Under the pieces are notes generated by a model. That model saw only the letters and a program-made list of their open reading frames with translations, did no database searches and was not told where the DNA came from. The position numbers were made by a program, and so were the translations under genes. From Anoxybacillus tepidamans PS2 (GTDB lineage Bacteria; Bacillota; Bacilli; Bacillales; Anoxybacillaceae), in NCBI RefSeq assembly GCF_000620165.1, contig NZ_JHVN01000002.1, positions 220,487-284,486 on the forward strand: a stretch of DNA of 64,000 bases. The letters are read 5' to 3'. Positions 34,711 through 44,039 of the stretch are shown here, one piece after another; positions within the stretch are counted from its first letter, which is position 1; each line of letters begins with the position of its first letter.

Positions 34711-36251
34711 TGCACGGTTTGGCATTTTCTTTATTTTTAGTGATCGTTGCATTGACGCTCTTGATTACTTACTTTGCTTCAAAGCGCACAAAGACGACAA
34801 GCGAGTTTTATACAGCGGACAGCGCGCTTACAGGATGGCAAAACGGATGGGCGATTGCCGGAGATTATATGTCAGCCGCCTCGTTTTTAGGAATTGCTGG
34901 AATGATCGCTTTAACAGGATTCGATGGATTTTTCTACAGCATTGGTTTTCTCGTCGCTTATCTCGTGGTGCTCTATATTGTCGCAGAGCCTCTTCGTAAC
35001 TTGGGCAAATATACGATGGCGGATATGATTGCAGCGAGGTTCGATGATAAAAAGGTTCGAGGAGTAGCAGCGCTTAACACCATTTCTATTTCTATTTTCT
35101 ACATGATTGCACAACTCGTTGGAGCAGGCGGACTTATTAAGCTTTTACTAGGTATCGATTACGTTTATGCCGTTCTTATCGTCGGCATTCTCATGACCGT
35201 TTACGTCGTGTTTGGCGGGATGACAGCGACAAGCTGGGTCCAAATCGTTAAAGCAGTTTTATTGATGGCAGGTACCTTTATTATCTCACTCATCGTATTC
35301 GCCAAATTTGATTTCAGCATCGTTAAAATGTTTAACGAAGTCAAAACAGCTACCCCATTAGGTGAGTCATTTCTGAATCCCGGAAACAAATTTAAAAACC
35401 CACTTGATACAATCTCGTTGAACTTAGCACTTATTCTAGGTACAGCAGGACTTCCACACATCCTCATCCGCTTCTTTACCGTAAAAGACGCACCAACCGC
35501 TCGAAAATCAGTTGTATACGCTACATGGATTATCGGTTTATTCTACGTTATGACAATCTTCTTAGGCTTCGGTGCCGCTGCTTTTGTAGGCTATGATAAA
35601 ATCGTCGCCGCCAATCCAGCTGGAAATATGGCCGCTCCTTTATTAGCTGAAGCGTTAGGCGGAGATTTCTTATTCGCTTTCGTTTCCGCAGTTGCCTTTG
35701 CAACGATTCTAGCCGTTGTAGCTGGGCTTGTGCTATCGGCTGCCTCCGCATTTGCCCATGATTTTTATAATCATATTGTCCGGCAAGGCCAGGCCACCGA
35801 AAAAGAACAAATGTTGGCTGCGCGTTGGGCTTCAGTAGGTGTCGCCATCTTGTCCATTCTTTTGGCACTGTTTGCTCAAAAAATGAACGTAGCGTTCCTT
35901 GTATCGCTAGCATTCGCCGTTGCGGCTAGCGCCAACCTACCGATTATTTTGTTAACAATCTTTTGGAAGCGCTTTAATACAGCAGGAGCCATTACAGGAA
36001 TGCTCGTAGGCCTGATCAGCTCCCTAGTACTTGTCGCAATCAGTCCAAACGTATGGGCGCCAGAGCCGGGAGTGGCGATTCTTGTTGGCGAACCGATTTT
36101 TAAACTTGCCAACCCGGGAATCGTATCCATTCCGCTTGGTTTTATCGCCGCCGTCCTTGGCACACTTCTCTCTTCGAAAAAGCAGGATGATAAGAAATTT
36201 GATGAAATTCTTGTCAAAGCAAATACAGGGATTCGGGATTTCACGCATTGA
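34710..36251 (+). CDS. Sodium:solute symporter, ActP/YwcA-like (acetate or other monocarboxylate)
   Basis: 513 codons, about 13 membrane segments. Solute:sodium symporter signatures include TTSEFYTADSALTGWQNGWAIAGDYMSAASFLG near the N-terminus and AGLPHILIRFFTVKDAPTARKS in the middle. Pairing with a DUF485 protein is typical of acetate permease ActP and the B. subtilis YwcA group. The two genes form one operon from the promoter at 34237. Acetate is the likeliest substrate but is not proved by sequence. Confidence 0.9.
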   Translation: MHGLAFSLFLVIVALTLLITYFASKRTKTTSEFYTADSALTGWQNGWAIAGDYMSAASFLGIAGMIALTGFDGFFYSIGFLVAYLVVLYIVAEPLRNLGKYTMADMIAARFDDKKVRGVAALNTISISIFYMIAQLVGAGGLIKLLLGIDYVYAVLIVGILMTVYVVFGGMTATSWVQIVKAVLLMAGTFIISLIVFAKFDFSIVKMFNEVKTATPLGESFLNPGNKFKNPLDTISLNLALILGTAGLPHILIRFFTVKDAPTARKSVVYATWIIGLFYVMTIFLGFGAAAFVGYDKIVAANPAGNMAAPLLAEALGGDFLFAFVSAVAFATILAVVAGLVLSAASAFAHDFYNHIVRQGQATEKEQMLAARWASVGVAILSILLALFAQKMNVAFLVSLAFAVAASANLPIILLTIFWKRFNTAGAITGMLVGLISSLVLVAISPNVWAPEPGVAILVGEPIFKLANPGIVSIPLGFIAAVLGTLLSSKKQDDKKFDEILVKANTGIRDFTH

Positions 36252-36255
36252 AAAT

Positions 36256-36283
36256 ACCCCCGCTCGTTTCGGCGAGCGGGGGT
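36256..36283. terminator. GC-rich terminator between symporter and racemase genes
   Basis: ACCCCCGCTCG at 36256-36266 pairs perfectly with CGAGCGGGGGT at 36273-36283. Flanking tracts are A-rich on the left (AAAATA) and weakly T-rich on the right, which suits the convergent genes. Confidence 0.82.
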
Positions 36284-36299
36284 TATCCTTTGCATTCGA

Positions 36300-37409
36300 C
36301 TATGCTCGATACACTTTGGCAAAAGTAGTATAGCGGTCTACTTGGCGGCGATTTACTTCATAGCCAATTCCGCTGTTTTCAGGAACTGTAATCATTCCAT
36401 TCTCCACAGTTACTTCCGGATCAATAATGTCTCGCTCCCAATAATATGAAGAAGCGGCCGTATCCCCTGGCAACACAAAGTTTTCCAATGTCGTCAGAGC
36501 AATGTTGTGGGCCCGTCCCACTCCCGATTCTAACATTCCACCGCACCAGACAAGGATGTTATGTTTTTGACATAAATCATGAATCAGCTTTGCTTCAGAC
36601 AATCCGCCGACACGGCCAATTTTAATATTAATGATTTGGCAGCTTCCCAGCTGGATCGCTTTTCTTGCATCTTCATACGAATGAATGCTTTCATCTAAAC
36701 AGATCGGTGTTTGAAGCTGCGATTGCAGCGTAGCATGGTCTACGATATCATCGGCGGCAAGCGGCTGCTCAATCATCATAAGCTGAAATTCGTCAAGCGC
36801 CTTCAAATGCTCCGCATCTTCTAATGAATAAGCAGAATTTGCATCCGCCATGAGCGGAACATCCGGAAAATGCCGGCGAAGTTCGCGAACAACATCGACA
36901 TCCCATCCTGGTTTGATTTTCACTTTAATGCGCCGATACCCCTCATTAACATATCGCTCCACCATTCGCAGCAAATCATCAACACTCTTTTGAATGCCAA
37001 TGCTAATACCAACTTCGATTTGTTTCTTTTTACCACCAAGCGCCTCGCTTAACGGCATGTTGTTTTTCTTAGCGAACAGATCCCACACGGCCCCTTCAAT
37101 GGCTGATTTAGCCATGTTATTTTTCCGAATGTGCGAGAAGCGTCTTCGCAACTCATTCGGGTGCTCAATTGGCGCTTGGAACAGAAGCGGCAATAAAAAA
37201 TCCTCCATCATGTGCCAGTTCGTTTTCACTGTTTCCTCATTATACCATGGAGAATGAAAAGCGACCGATTCTCCCCAGCCTGATGCCCCGTCTTCATCAA
37301 TGACTTCTACTAAAATAAATTCCTTTGTTTGGAACGACCCAAAACTTGTCGCAAACGGCGCTTTTAACTCCATCTCTAAATGGCGCAAAACAACCTGCTT
37401 AATGTTCAT
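36300..37409 (-). CDS. N-succinylamino-acid racemase / o-succinylbenzoate synthase-family enzyme
   Basis: 369 codons, RBS AAAGGGGGATC. Enolase superfamily, muconate-lactonising subgroup. The catalytic lysines lie in [12 protein letters not shown] (Lys162, Lys164) and at Lys263 (NIKIGRVGG); the metal ligands are Asp189 (MADANSAYS), Glu214 (MIEQP) and Asp239 (CLDESI), the numbers known for N-acylamino-acid racemases. The family also includes MenC, but the operon with an acyltransferase and an M20 hydrolase, not menaquinone genes, points to N-succinylamino-acid racemase. Confidence 0.9.
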   Translation of the reverse strand: MNIKQVVLRHLEMELKAPFATSFGSFQTKEFILVEVIDEDGASGWGESVAFHSPWYNEETVKTNWHMMEDFLLPLLFQAPIEHPNELRRRFSHIRKNNMAKSAIEGAVWDLFAKKNNMPLSEALGGKKKQIEVGISIGIQKSVDDLLRMVERYVNEGYRRIKVKIKPGWDVDVVRELRRHFPDVPLMADANSAYSLEDAEHLKALDEFQLMMIEQPLAADDIVDHATLQSQLQTPICLDESIHSYEDARKAIQLGSCQIINIKIGRVGGLSEAKLIHDLCQKHNILVWCGGMLESGVGRAHNIALTTLENFVLPGDTAASSYYWERDIIDPEVTVENGMITVPENSGIGYEVNRRQVDRYTTFAKVYRA

Positions 37410-37425
37410 AAATGATCCCCCTTTG

Positions 37426-38256
37426 TTATAAAGGCAGTTTGTCGCGTTTGATCAGCACATAATATTGAACGGGTTCGCTCTCGTTTCGAATCGCATGAAC
37501 GACGGCCCAGCCTTCTCGAAACAATTTCACAAACACCTCGCGCGTTTTATGCCGCCAATCTAATGCCAGTTGGTGATCTTTCTCTTTTAGCCGTTGAAAA
37601 TGAAGAGGGACCGGAACAAATACCATTCGCTGCTTCAAAAGTGATTGCCAACCGTCACTAGAAAAAAACGCTTCCGGCTCGCCATCTTCCCTTATTTTCC
37701 AATGAAGCACTTCCGCCTCTTCCGATCGATGAATGTTTGAAAAAATTTGCTTTCTTTCCTCTAAATAATCGCTTCCGATTTTCCACTCTACATTAAAGCG
37801 ATCTGACGGCAAACGATGGTTGAGCGCGTCGTTCATTTCGCCGTAGCAATTCTCGATATATTCCGAACAAATCGCACCAAGCTTAACAATATTCAAATAG
37901 CCGTTTCTGCTTTCAAGCGGATCATATGTCCAACGAATTGTTTCATACCCGAGCTTTTTCGCCTCTTCCGCTTGTTTCATTTTTAATATATAGCCGATTC
38001 CGCGATTGCGAAACGACTCGTCGATTCCTAGCATATGTGAACATAAATATACTTGCCCATTTTTATAACCCGGAAAGCTATAGACAAACCCAATCATCCG
38101 CTCCTCGACGTATGCACCGATGACAATTCCGCCGTTTTTGGCTGCTGTCAATGTTTGATGAAGCGGCGTGGGATTCGATTTCCATACGTTCTGTTCTAGC
38201 TGTGCCATTTTTTGCAGTTCTTCAACCGTATCAATTGTTCTTAGCGAAATGTTCAA
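37426..38256 (-). CDS. GNAT acyltransferase, probable D-amino-acid N-succinyltransferase
   Basis: 276 codons; its start overlaps the end of the M20 gene by 26 bp. The N-terminal half holds the GNAT acyl-CoA motif ([27 protein letters not shown]), preceded by a strand with [17 protein letters not shown]. The C-terminal half is specific to this subgroup ([17 protein letters not shown]). In Geobacillus kaustophilus the gene in this position was shown to succinylate D-amino acids, the first step of conversion to the L form; assignment here rests on that shared context. Confidence 0.82.
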   Translation of the reverse strand: MNISLRTIDTVEELQKMAQLEQNVWKSNPTPLHQTLTAAKNGGIVIGAYVEERMIGFVYSFPGYKNGQVYLCSHMLGIDESFRNRGIGYILKMKQAEEAKKLGYETIRWTYDPLESRNGYLNIVKLGAICSEYIENCYGEMNDALNHRLPSDRFNVEWKIGSDYLEERKQIFSNIHRSEEAEVLHWKIREDGEPEAFFSSDGWQSLLKQRMVFVPVPLHFQRLKEKDHQLALDWRHKTREVFVKLFREGWAVVHAIRNESEPVQYYVLIKRDKLPL

Positions 38257-39400
38257 CGTTTTTCTCCCCCTGCTGCTGTGCGTTATTAAACGTCTCGATG
38301 ACAGTTCTTGCTAATATTTCGATGCCGATCAGCAAATCCTCGCGGCGAAACGTCATCTCCGGATGGTGAAGCCCCGGCGTTAAATCACAGCCAAGACCGA
38401 GCATGGTTGTTTTTAGTTCGGGTTTCGTAACAGAATAAAAATGAAAATCTTCTCCCCCTGATGTTACGACTGGAGGAGCGCATTTTTCTTTGCCAATGGC
38501 CGCCACGATCGCCCGTTCCATTATTTGTTGTGCCTCTTCATTCACTTGCGCAGCTACAATACGTACCCCTTGATGGAGGTGGATATCCGCTCCGTAAATG
38601 AAAGAAACTCCCTTTGTTACATTGTGCAACTGTTCAACCAATTCCCCCATCACTTCGTTCGTTTGCGCGCGCAAATCGAGGGTAAACGTAGCATAATCCG
38701 GGATAATATTCGCGCTTTTCTCCCCGGCGTGGAAACGGGTCATTTTAATGGAAGCGGGCACTTGTGGATCAATGTGGATTTTGCTTAACTCTTGCACAAG
38801 AGCGCTTCCTACTTCAATCGCATTGATGCCTAAATGAGGCCGCGCCGCATGCGCTGCGATTCCTTTTATCTCTCCCTCAATCAATTGAGCGGCACCGTGC
38901 AAAATCGCAGGAGACGCATACCCGCTTCTTAACTCTTGGATCGGCCGTAAGTGAACGCCATATAAAAAATCGACGTCATCAACTACTCCCTTTTCGAGCA
39001 TTTTCAGCGCTCCTGCTCCTTTTTCTTCAGCCGGTTGAAACAAAATTTTCAACTTTCCAGGCGGACGATACCCCATGCGATTAAATAGCTTTACGACTCC
39101 TAATACCATGGTCATATGCGCATCGTGCCCGCACGCATGGTTCGCTCGCCATGTTCCGTTTACCTCCTGCCAAAGCGCATCCATATCCGCACGCAAAGCT
39201 ACTGTAAAAGAACCGTTTCCTATTTCACCAACGACTCCTGTGCAGTCTGAGAACGTCTGAACTCGATATCCCTCTTGTATCAATTGCTGTTTTAAAAACT
39301 CGGTTGTTTTAAATTCCTCCCAACTAATTTCTGGATGTTGATGAAGATGATCAAACACTTCAAATACTTCTTGCTGTATACTCGCAATTGCGTTTTTCAT
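38231..39400 (-). CDS. M20 amidohydrolase, probable N-succinyl-L-amino-acid hydrolase
   Basis: 389 codons from the ATG at 39400 behind GGGGAGAGGAAAC. The M20D metal motifs are visible: LHQHPEISWEEF, ACGHDAHMTMVLG, the catalytic Glu pair in QPAEEKGAGA, and the final SGGEDFHFYS. It resembles amidohydrolases that remove acyl groups from amino acids. As first gene of the three-gene cluster it would release the free L-amino acid after racemisation. A general N-acyl or indole-conjugate hydrolase activity is the alternative. Confidence 0.88.
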   Translation of the reverse strand: MKNAIASIQQEVFEVFDHLHQHPEISWEEFKTTEFLKQQLIQEGYRVQTFSDCTGVVGEIGNGSFTVALRADMDALWQEVNGTWRANHACGHDAHMTMVLGVVKLFNRMGYRPPGKLKILFQPAEEKGAGALKMLEKGVVDDVDFLYGVHLRPIQELRSGYASPAILHGAAQLIEGEIKGIAAHAARPHLGINAIEVGSALVQELSKIHIDPQVPASIKMTRFHAGEKSANIIPDYATFTLDLRAQTNEVMGELVEQLHNVTKGVSFIYGADIHLHQGVRIVAAQVNEEAQQIMERAIVAAIGKEKCAPPVVTSGGEDFHFYSVTKPELKTTMLGLGCDLTPGLHHPEMTFRREDLLIGIEILARTVIETFNNAQQQGEKNVEHFAKNN

Positions 39401-39494
39401 GTTTCCTCTCCCCGCTGTCTTCGTCAACTATTGTTAAACATATTATAATATGCAAAAAAATGTTTCAATAATATTTACAAAAAATCTTGTATAA

Positions 39495-39923
39495 TTATGA
39501 AATTCGTATTTTAACAATCTGGTTCGCCACTTCGGCAAAAACGATTCCGATTGCAATCGCTCCCGAAATCATAAAAGCTTTCGCTGCGAATTGAATCGCC
39601 ATGTTATAATCGTTCATCACAACATGACGCATCGCTTCATATGCAAGCCCCCCTGGAACGAGCGGAATAATTCCGGAAACGCTAAAAATCGTCATCGGCG
39701 TTTTGTATACTCTTGCTAACAGCTGACTTAAAACCGCCACAAAAAAGGCGGCAGCAAACGTGGCAAAAACAGAATCAACACGTCCTTTAACAAGCAACAC
39801 ATAAATGATCCAGCCAATCATTCCAACGATTCCGCAATGACTTAACAGCTTTTTTGGTACGTTAAAAATTAGCCCGAACGCCGCCGAAGCGATCCAACTT
39901 GTAACAAGCTGTTCAATAATCAT
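39495..39923 (-). CDS. Threonine/serine exporter, small subunit (YjjB-like, DUF3815)
   Basis: 142 codons, four membrane segments, with the family stretch SVSGIIPLVPGGLAYEAMRH. In ThrE of Corynebacterium this domain is the C-terminal half of one protein; here, as in many Firmicutes, it is a separate gene 11 bp after its partner. The pair forms an inner-membrane exporter of small amino acids or dicarboxylates. Confidence 0.9.
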   Translation of the reverse strand: MIIEQLVTSWIASAAFGLIFNVPKKLLSHCGIVGMIGWIIYVLLVKGRVDSVFATFAAAFFVAVLSQLLARVYKTPMTIFSVSGIIPLVPGGLAYEAMRHVVMNDYNMAIQFAAKAFMISGAIAIGIVFAEVANQIVKIRIS

Positions 39924-39934
39924 TTCATTCTCCC

Positions 39935-40678
39935 CTAATACATGGCCAAAATAACAGCAATACCTGTGCCAATCGCAAAGGCGGTTAAAAACGCCTCCGC
40001 TCCTTTCGACAATCCCGCCACTAAATGCCCTGCCATTAAATCGCGGACGGCATTTGTAATTAACATTCCAGGCACAAGCGGCATTACCGATCCGATAATA
40101 ATATTGTCAAGGCTCCTCCCCAGCCCGACAGCAACAAGCAACACCGCTACAACTCCCGCAAGAAACGATGCGAAAAACTCTGCAAAAAATTTAATTTTCA
40201 CAAGGCGGTGCATATAGTGTAACCCATAAAATCCGATTCCGCCGGAAATAAAGGCAGGCCAAAAATCAATCCATCTTCCTTGAAACATAATGACAAAGCA
40301 GCCGCTCGCTACCGCAGCCGCCGCTACTTGCACCGAAATGGGGTAAGCGAGATGCTCCTTTTCCAGTTTTTTTAACATCTCATACGCTTCTTCGAGCTCT
40401 AGCGCCCCTTCACTTATTTTTCGGGAAATGCCGTTGACTAGCGCTACCTTCTGCAAATCGGTCGATCGTTCTGCAATGCGAATCAGCTTCGTCGGCCCTA
40501 AACCGTCAATCGAAAAAATAATTCCCGTCGGCGTCACATAACTATGAGAATGCGGCATGCCAAACGAAGCAGCGATGCGCATCATCGTATCCTCGACTCG
40601 ATACGTTTCCGCACCGCTTTGCAGCATAATTTTTCCCGCCAACAAACAAACATCGGCGACTTCATTCGTTCTCTCCAT
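39935..40678 (-). CDS. Threonine/serine exporter, large subunit (YjjP-like, DUF1212)
   Basis: 247 codons from the ATG at 40678 behind GAGGAGTTGTTC. The soluble N-terminal domain has the conserved LLAGKIMLQSGAETYRVEDTMMRIA, followed by about five membrane helices with GSVMPLVPGMLITNAVRDLMAGHLVAG. It pairs with the DUF3815 gene just downstream to form a ThrE-type exporter. Its location beside the D-to-L amino-acid cluster is suggestive, but the genes are not in the same transcript for certain. Confidence 0.9.
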   Translation of the reverse strand: MERTNEVADVCLLAGKIMLQSGAETYRVEDTMMRIAASFGMPHSHSYVTPTGIIFSIDGLGPTKLIRIAERSTDLQKVALVNGISRKISEGALELEEAYEMLKKLEKEHLAYPISVQVAAAAVASGCFVIMFQGRWIDFWPAFISGGIGFYGLHYMHRLVKIKFFAEFFASFLAGVVAVLLVAVGLGRSLDNIIIGSVMPLVPGMLITNAVRDLMAGHLVAGLSKGAEAFLTAFAIGTGIAVILAMY

Positions 40679-41158
40679 AGAACAACTCCTCAATTAGCTA
40701 GACTCTACTGAGATATTACCGAAAAAAAACCATTTCGACAACCGCACGTCCCTGTTCAGTCCCCGTTGGAGCAGTGCAGTTCGAAAATTTCTTGCTATTG
40801 ATTGAACTTGTAAATTTCGTTCTATTGCCTCTGCTGTCTTCCTTGTTCCACAATAAAGAGCGTTGCCAGACAACTTCAACTCTTGAAGTTATATCCTCGC
40901 TTTGATTAAAAACTAAAAAATAATTACATATGTTTCGCCTTCCATCGTACCTTATCCCTTTATAACTTTTCCCCTCTGCATTGTCATGACAATCACATCT
41001 GTTTGTGACTAATTAACACATTTCTTGCTTAACGAGCACTGCGTTAATTTTCTCTGTGAAGCTACAAAATAGGTGTTTTTAATAGGATATTAGTCTATTT
41101 CATAGCCAAGTTCCACGAATAAGTTGTGTAATGAAAATGTAATAAAGAGGTGTTGTAA
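40679..41158. other. 480-bp stretch without a recognised gene
   Basis: An open frame of 61 codons on the minus strand (40694-40879) has no ATG or ribosome site. Another minus-strand frame over the same bases reads NCTAPTGTEQGRAVVEMVFF before a stop, which looks like protein and may be a gene remnant I cannot name. The rest is AT-rich and must hold the promoter of the gene at 41159. Confidence 0.4.
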
Positions 41159-41695
41159 GTGAGCGGAAAAGAATTCGATAAAGACGGGAATCAAATGTTG
41201 TTCAGACATTCGCATCGTCGTAATGTAAATTTTGTAATTAGCACCGAACACGAAACAAAATCGGAACACCATATGGAGCATACACATGATGCAGTTGAGG
41301 GAATAAGTACGTCTACGTGTCAACAGCTTGCCGATATTATCGGAGGTATGGTTATTACGTCGTCCCCTGCCTGTGTTGTTCAGCGGCTTAGAGATATCAA
41401 TGCAACTATTTTAGGTCGCCCTACCCATTCGCCGCTAGCGCTTCCGTTTGCTCTTTCATTTGAAAACAATAGAGGGGGGCAAACCCTTAATCTAGGTGAA
41501 ACGGTTATTCTTCAAAAAGAAATCAATCCATTCCTATCTGCACTACGGGAAAGAGGAATTACAGTTACGGCTATCCACAACCATTGGCTTTTTGATGAAC
41601 CGCGTTTAATGTATATGCATTGGGAGAATGTCGGAGATCCGTTTGAGTTTGCAAGAAACAGCATAGAAGCAGCGAAGGAAGTTGGAATTTTCTAA
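41159..41695 (+). CDS. DUF1259 domain protein
   Basis: 178 codons, GTG start behind AGAGGTG. It is a single DUF1259 unit: CQQLADIIGGMVITSSPACVVQRLRDINATILGR, then NLGETVILQKEINPFLSALRERGITVTAIHNHWL. It is preceded by about 50 hydrophilic, histidine-rich residues and has no signal peptide. The family is widespread in Firmicutes with no function known to me; histidines in the conserved AIHNHW motif could bind metal. Single gene with its own terminator. Confidence 0.85.
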   Translation: MSGKEFDKDGNQMLFRHSHRRNVNFVISTEHETKSEHHMEHTHDAVEGISTSTCQQLADIIGGMVITSSPACVVQRLRDINATILGRPTHSPLALPFALSFENNRGGQTLNLGETVILQKEINPFLSALRERGITVTAIHNHWLFDEPRLMYMHWENVGDPFEFARNSIEAAKEVGIF

Positions 41696-41700
41696 AGAAG

Positions 41701-41742
41701 AAACCATTTGTGATATTTTGCAATGTCACAAATGGTTTTTTG
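41701..41742 (+). terminator. Terminator after the DUF1259 gene
   Basis: AAACCATTTGTGA at 41701-41713 pairs with TCACAAATGGTTT at 41726-41738, followed by TTTGT. Confidence 0.88.
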
Positions 41743-41884
41743 TATTCTTGTTTAACAGAAAATAGAAACAGCCCCAATCCAAACAGAAATGTTGAGTTGA
41801 GGCTGTTTCGTCATCGATCTAACTGCACGTTAATCTATTATTCGAGTAGGAATATTACAACCGGCCGATCCAAGTGTCTATTCA

Positions 41885-43624
41885 TCAACGAAACTTGTTG
41901 ACAACTTCGTTCAATTCATCTGATGTTTCGCAAATGCGACGCGCCATTTCCCCTAATCGCTTCGCGAACTGTCCTTGATGTTCCACTGATTGGACCATAT
42001 CGTTGATCGAGCTGCCCACTTCTTGGGCCGCGGACAATGTATGATCTACCGCCGCTGCAATTTGTTCCGTTCCTGCCGACATCTGCTCCGTAATGGCGGA
42101 CAGTTCTTGCACCTCGCCTGTATTTTGCTGGACATTGGCCACAATGCTTTCAAAAATAGAGCGAATGTTTTCAACCATATCGCGACCTACACTCGCTTCA
42201 TGTTCCCCTTCGTTCATTTTGCGAACCGCTTGTTCAGTCGTTATTCGGAAGCGAGCAATAATATCTGCGATCATATCGACAGAGGCTTTCGAATGTTCTG
42301 CTAGCTTTCTTACTTCGTTAGCGACAACCGCAAATCCGCGGCCGCTTTCTCCCGCTCTTGCGGCCTCAATACTTGCATTCAACGCAAGAAGATTCGTTTG
42401 TTCGGAAATGCCGCGAATGACATCGAGAATGTTGCTGATTTGCTCCGTCCCTTTCTCCAACTGTTGAATATATTCCGCCGTCTCTTGAATCTTCGCATAC
42501 ATATTTTCCGTTTGTTTCATCGCTCGATCGACGTGATCATACCCTGTTTGAACATCTCGATGCATCTCTTCAGACGATTGAGCCAGCATCGAGGAAGATT
42601 CAGCGATGCGATGAATTCCTGCCGCCATCTCCTGAATCGCCCTATTAGATTCTTCCATACTTTTAAGCTGTTGCTCCGAATAGGAATTAACGGCAACTGC
42701 AGTTTCAACCATTTTCTCGTTTTGTTGTTCAGTAAAAGAAGCTTGCGACTGTAATTCATTAGACGCTTGCAGCATCAAATCGTTGCTATGTTTGATTTTT
42801 TCAAGAAGAAAAGCCATTTGGTTGACCATCGCGCCGAACGAGCGAACAAGTGTGGCCAGTTCGTCGTTTCCTTTATCTACAAGCTCAGCGATTTTACTTT
42901 TCGCTTCTGTAAGCTGCCCCTCTGCCATCTGTTCCGATGCAACGGTTAAAACCGCGAGAGGACGGAAACGGCGGCGTAAGTATAGGAAAGCTCCTCCACT
43001 TACCAATATAGTCAAAAGGATAGAGCCCAAAAGAAACGGCAGACGAATTTGTTCTTGTACTATCGCGGCTGTTTCATTAACCTTTTTGGCTGGCAAATCA
43101 ATTCCAAGAACCCCAATAACTCTCCCATCATGAACAATCGGGGCAAATGCAGATAGGTAGTCTCCATACTGTTTATCGTGAACGATGTCAGTATAATCGC
43201 CCTCCCCCTTTAATGCCCCGTCAATGTCATTTATCGTTGTAGTCGATGTAGCATCGCCAATTGCCGATGCCACATCTGAATGAGGAGGCTGTCCATCAAT
43301 CATAATAGAAAGCTTATCTCCCTTAACGCTTAACGTATATACGTATAACGCGCCAATTTTTTCACGAATGTCATTGAGTTGCTCTCTTAACGCCCAATAC
43401 GTATCGTTCTCGATTGGGTTTTGTAAAAATAATTCGTATTTCGATACATCAAGCATACTCGCCACATTCTTTGCTTGCTCAACCCCGTAGCTGCCAATCG
43501 TTCGTTTCGATGTACGTTCCACAATATAGGACGACACGAGTATGTTGGCAATTGTCAGCAAAGAAAAAATGATAATAATGATCAAAGAAAGACGAGTTGT
43601 TAAACTACTTCTTGTCTGTCGCAT
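41885..43624 (-). CDS. Methyl-accepting chemotaxis protein with extracellular Cache-like sensor
   Basis: 579 codons from the ATG at 43624 behind AAGGGATGTAGC. Membrane helices near residues 12-34 and 190-210 enclose an extracellular domain of about 150 residues that resembles a single Cache fold ([41 protein letters not shown]). HAMP follows, then the signalling hairpin with [21 protein letters not shown]. Unlike the chemoreceptor at 29804 its sensor is of the small-molecule Cache type. Ligand unknown; no other chemotaxis genes nearby. Confidence 0.9.
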   Translation of the reverse strand: MRQTRSSLTTRLSLIIIIIFSLLTIANILVSSYIVERTSKRTIGSYGVEQAKNVASMLDVSKYELFLQNPIENDTYWALREQLNDIREKIGALYVYTLSVKGDKLSIMIDGQPPHSDVASAIGDATSTTTINDIDGALKGEGDYTDIVHDKQYGDYLSAFAPIVHDGRVIGVLGIDLPAKKVNETAAIVQEQIRLPFLLGSILLTILVSGGAFLYLRRRFRPLAVLTVASEQMAEGQLTEAKSKIAELVDKGNDELATLVRSFGAMVNQMAFLLEKIKHSNDLMLQASNELQSQASFTEQQNEKMVETAVAVNSYSEQQLKSMEESNRAIQEMAAGIHRIAESSSMLAQSSEEMHRDVQTGYDHVDRAMKQTENMYAKIQETAEYIQQLEKGTEQISNILDVIRGISEQTNLLALNASIEAARAGESGRGFAVVANEVRKLAEHSKASVDMIADIIARFRITTEQAVRKMNEGEHEASVGRDMVENIRSIFESIVANVQQNTGEVQELSAITEQMSAGTEQIAAAVDHTLSAAQEVGSSINDMVQSVEHQGQFAKRLGEMARRICETSDELNEVVNKFR

Positions 43625-43721
43625 TGCTACATCCCTTTCTATATATAACTGCATTATGACTTTCTCATCATAGCAAATACAGAAGATGGTTGGATAGTAC
43701 CAATCGTAATTTCAACTATTC

Positions 43722-43852
43722 TATAAATTTTGCATTATCAGTCCCGGTATACGAGAAAAACTACCCAATTTATATTAGCCCATAATGGCACAATTGATGT
43801 AAAGAGCACTCCCGAACAAGGTACTACCTTTATTGTGCAATTGCCTCTTTAA
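43722..43852 (+). pseudogene. Remnant of a histidine kinase ATPase domain
   Basis: One frame reads IISPGIREKLPNLY, like the DNGPGIPEEKLPHLF box of sensor kinases. After a frame change comes LAHNGTIDVKSTPEQGTTFIVQLPL and a stop at 43850-43852, the exact style of a kinase C-terminus. The segment that should lie between them (the GTGLGL box) is missing, so the fragment has an internal deletion and a frameshift. It is followed by a working-looking terminator. Confidence 0.65.
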
Positions 43853-43857
43853 CAAAA

Positions 43858-43886
43858 AGCGAACAACGAATGACGTTGTTCGCTTT
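43858..43886 (+). terminator. Terminator after the kinase remnant
   Basis: AGCGAACAACG at 43858-43868 pairs with CGTTGTTCGCT at 43874-43884, followed by TTGATTT. It seems to be left over from the lost kinase gene. Confidence 0.75.
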
Positions 43887-44039
43887 GATTTCAGATGGAC
43901 ACCTCTCTATATAATCCGCTAAATAAATCAAATTTTTATGGAACGATTGACCATGGCCAGCTAGCTAAAATTCTTTCACCTGTTAGCACAAAAAATGACT
44001 TTAATCGATGGCAACCCGTTTGCGGCCGCGATCCGTTAT

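Noticed and set aside
40694..40879. 61-codon minus-strand frame beginning MKLSGNALYCG
   Set aside because: It starts at TTG without a ribosome site and resembles nothing known. Another frame over the same bases looks more protein-like, so this is probably chance or a remnant.
41159..41340. Histidine-rich start of the DUF1259 protein as a metal-export signal
   Set aside because: No signal peptide or repeated metal motif; the histidines are scattered and the stretch may simply be a linker.
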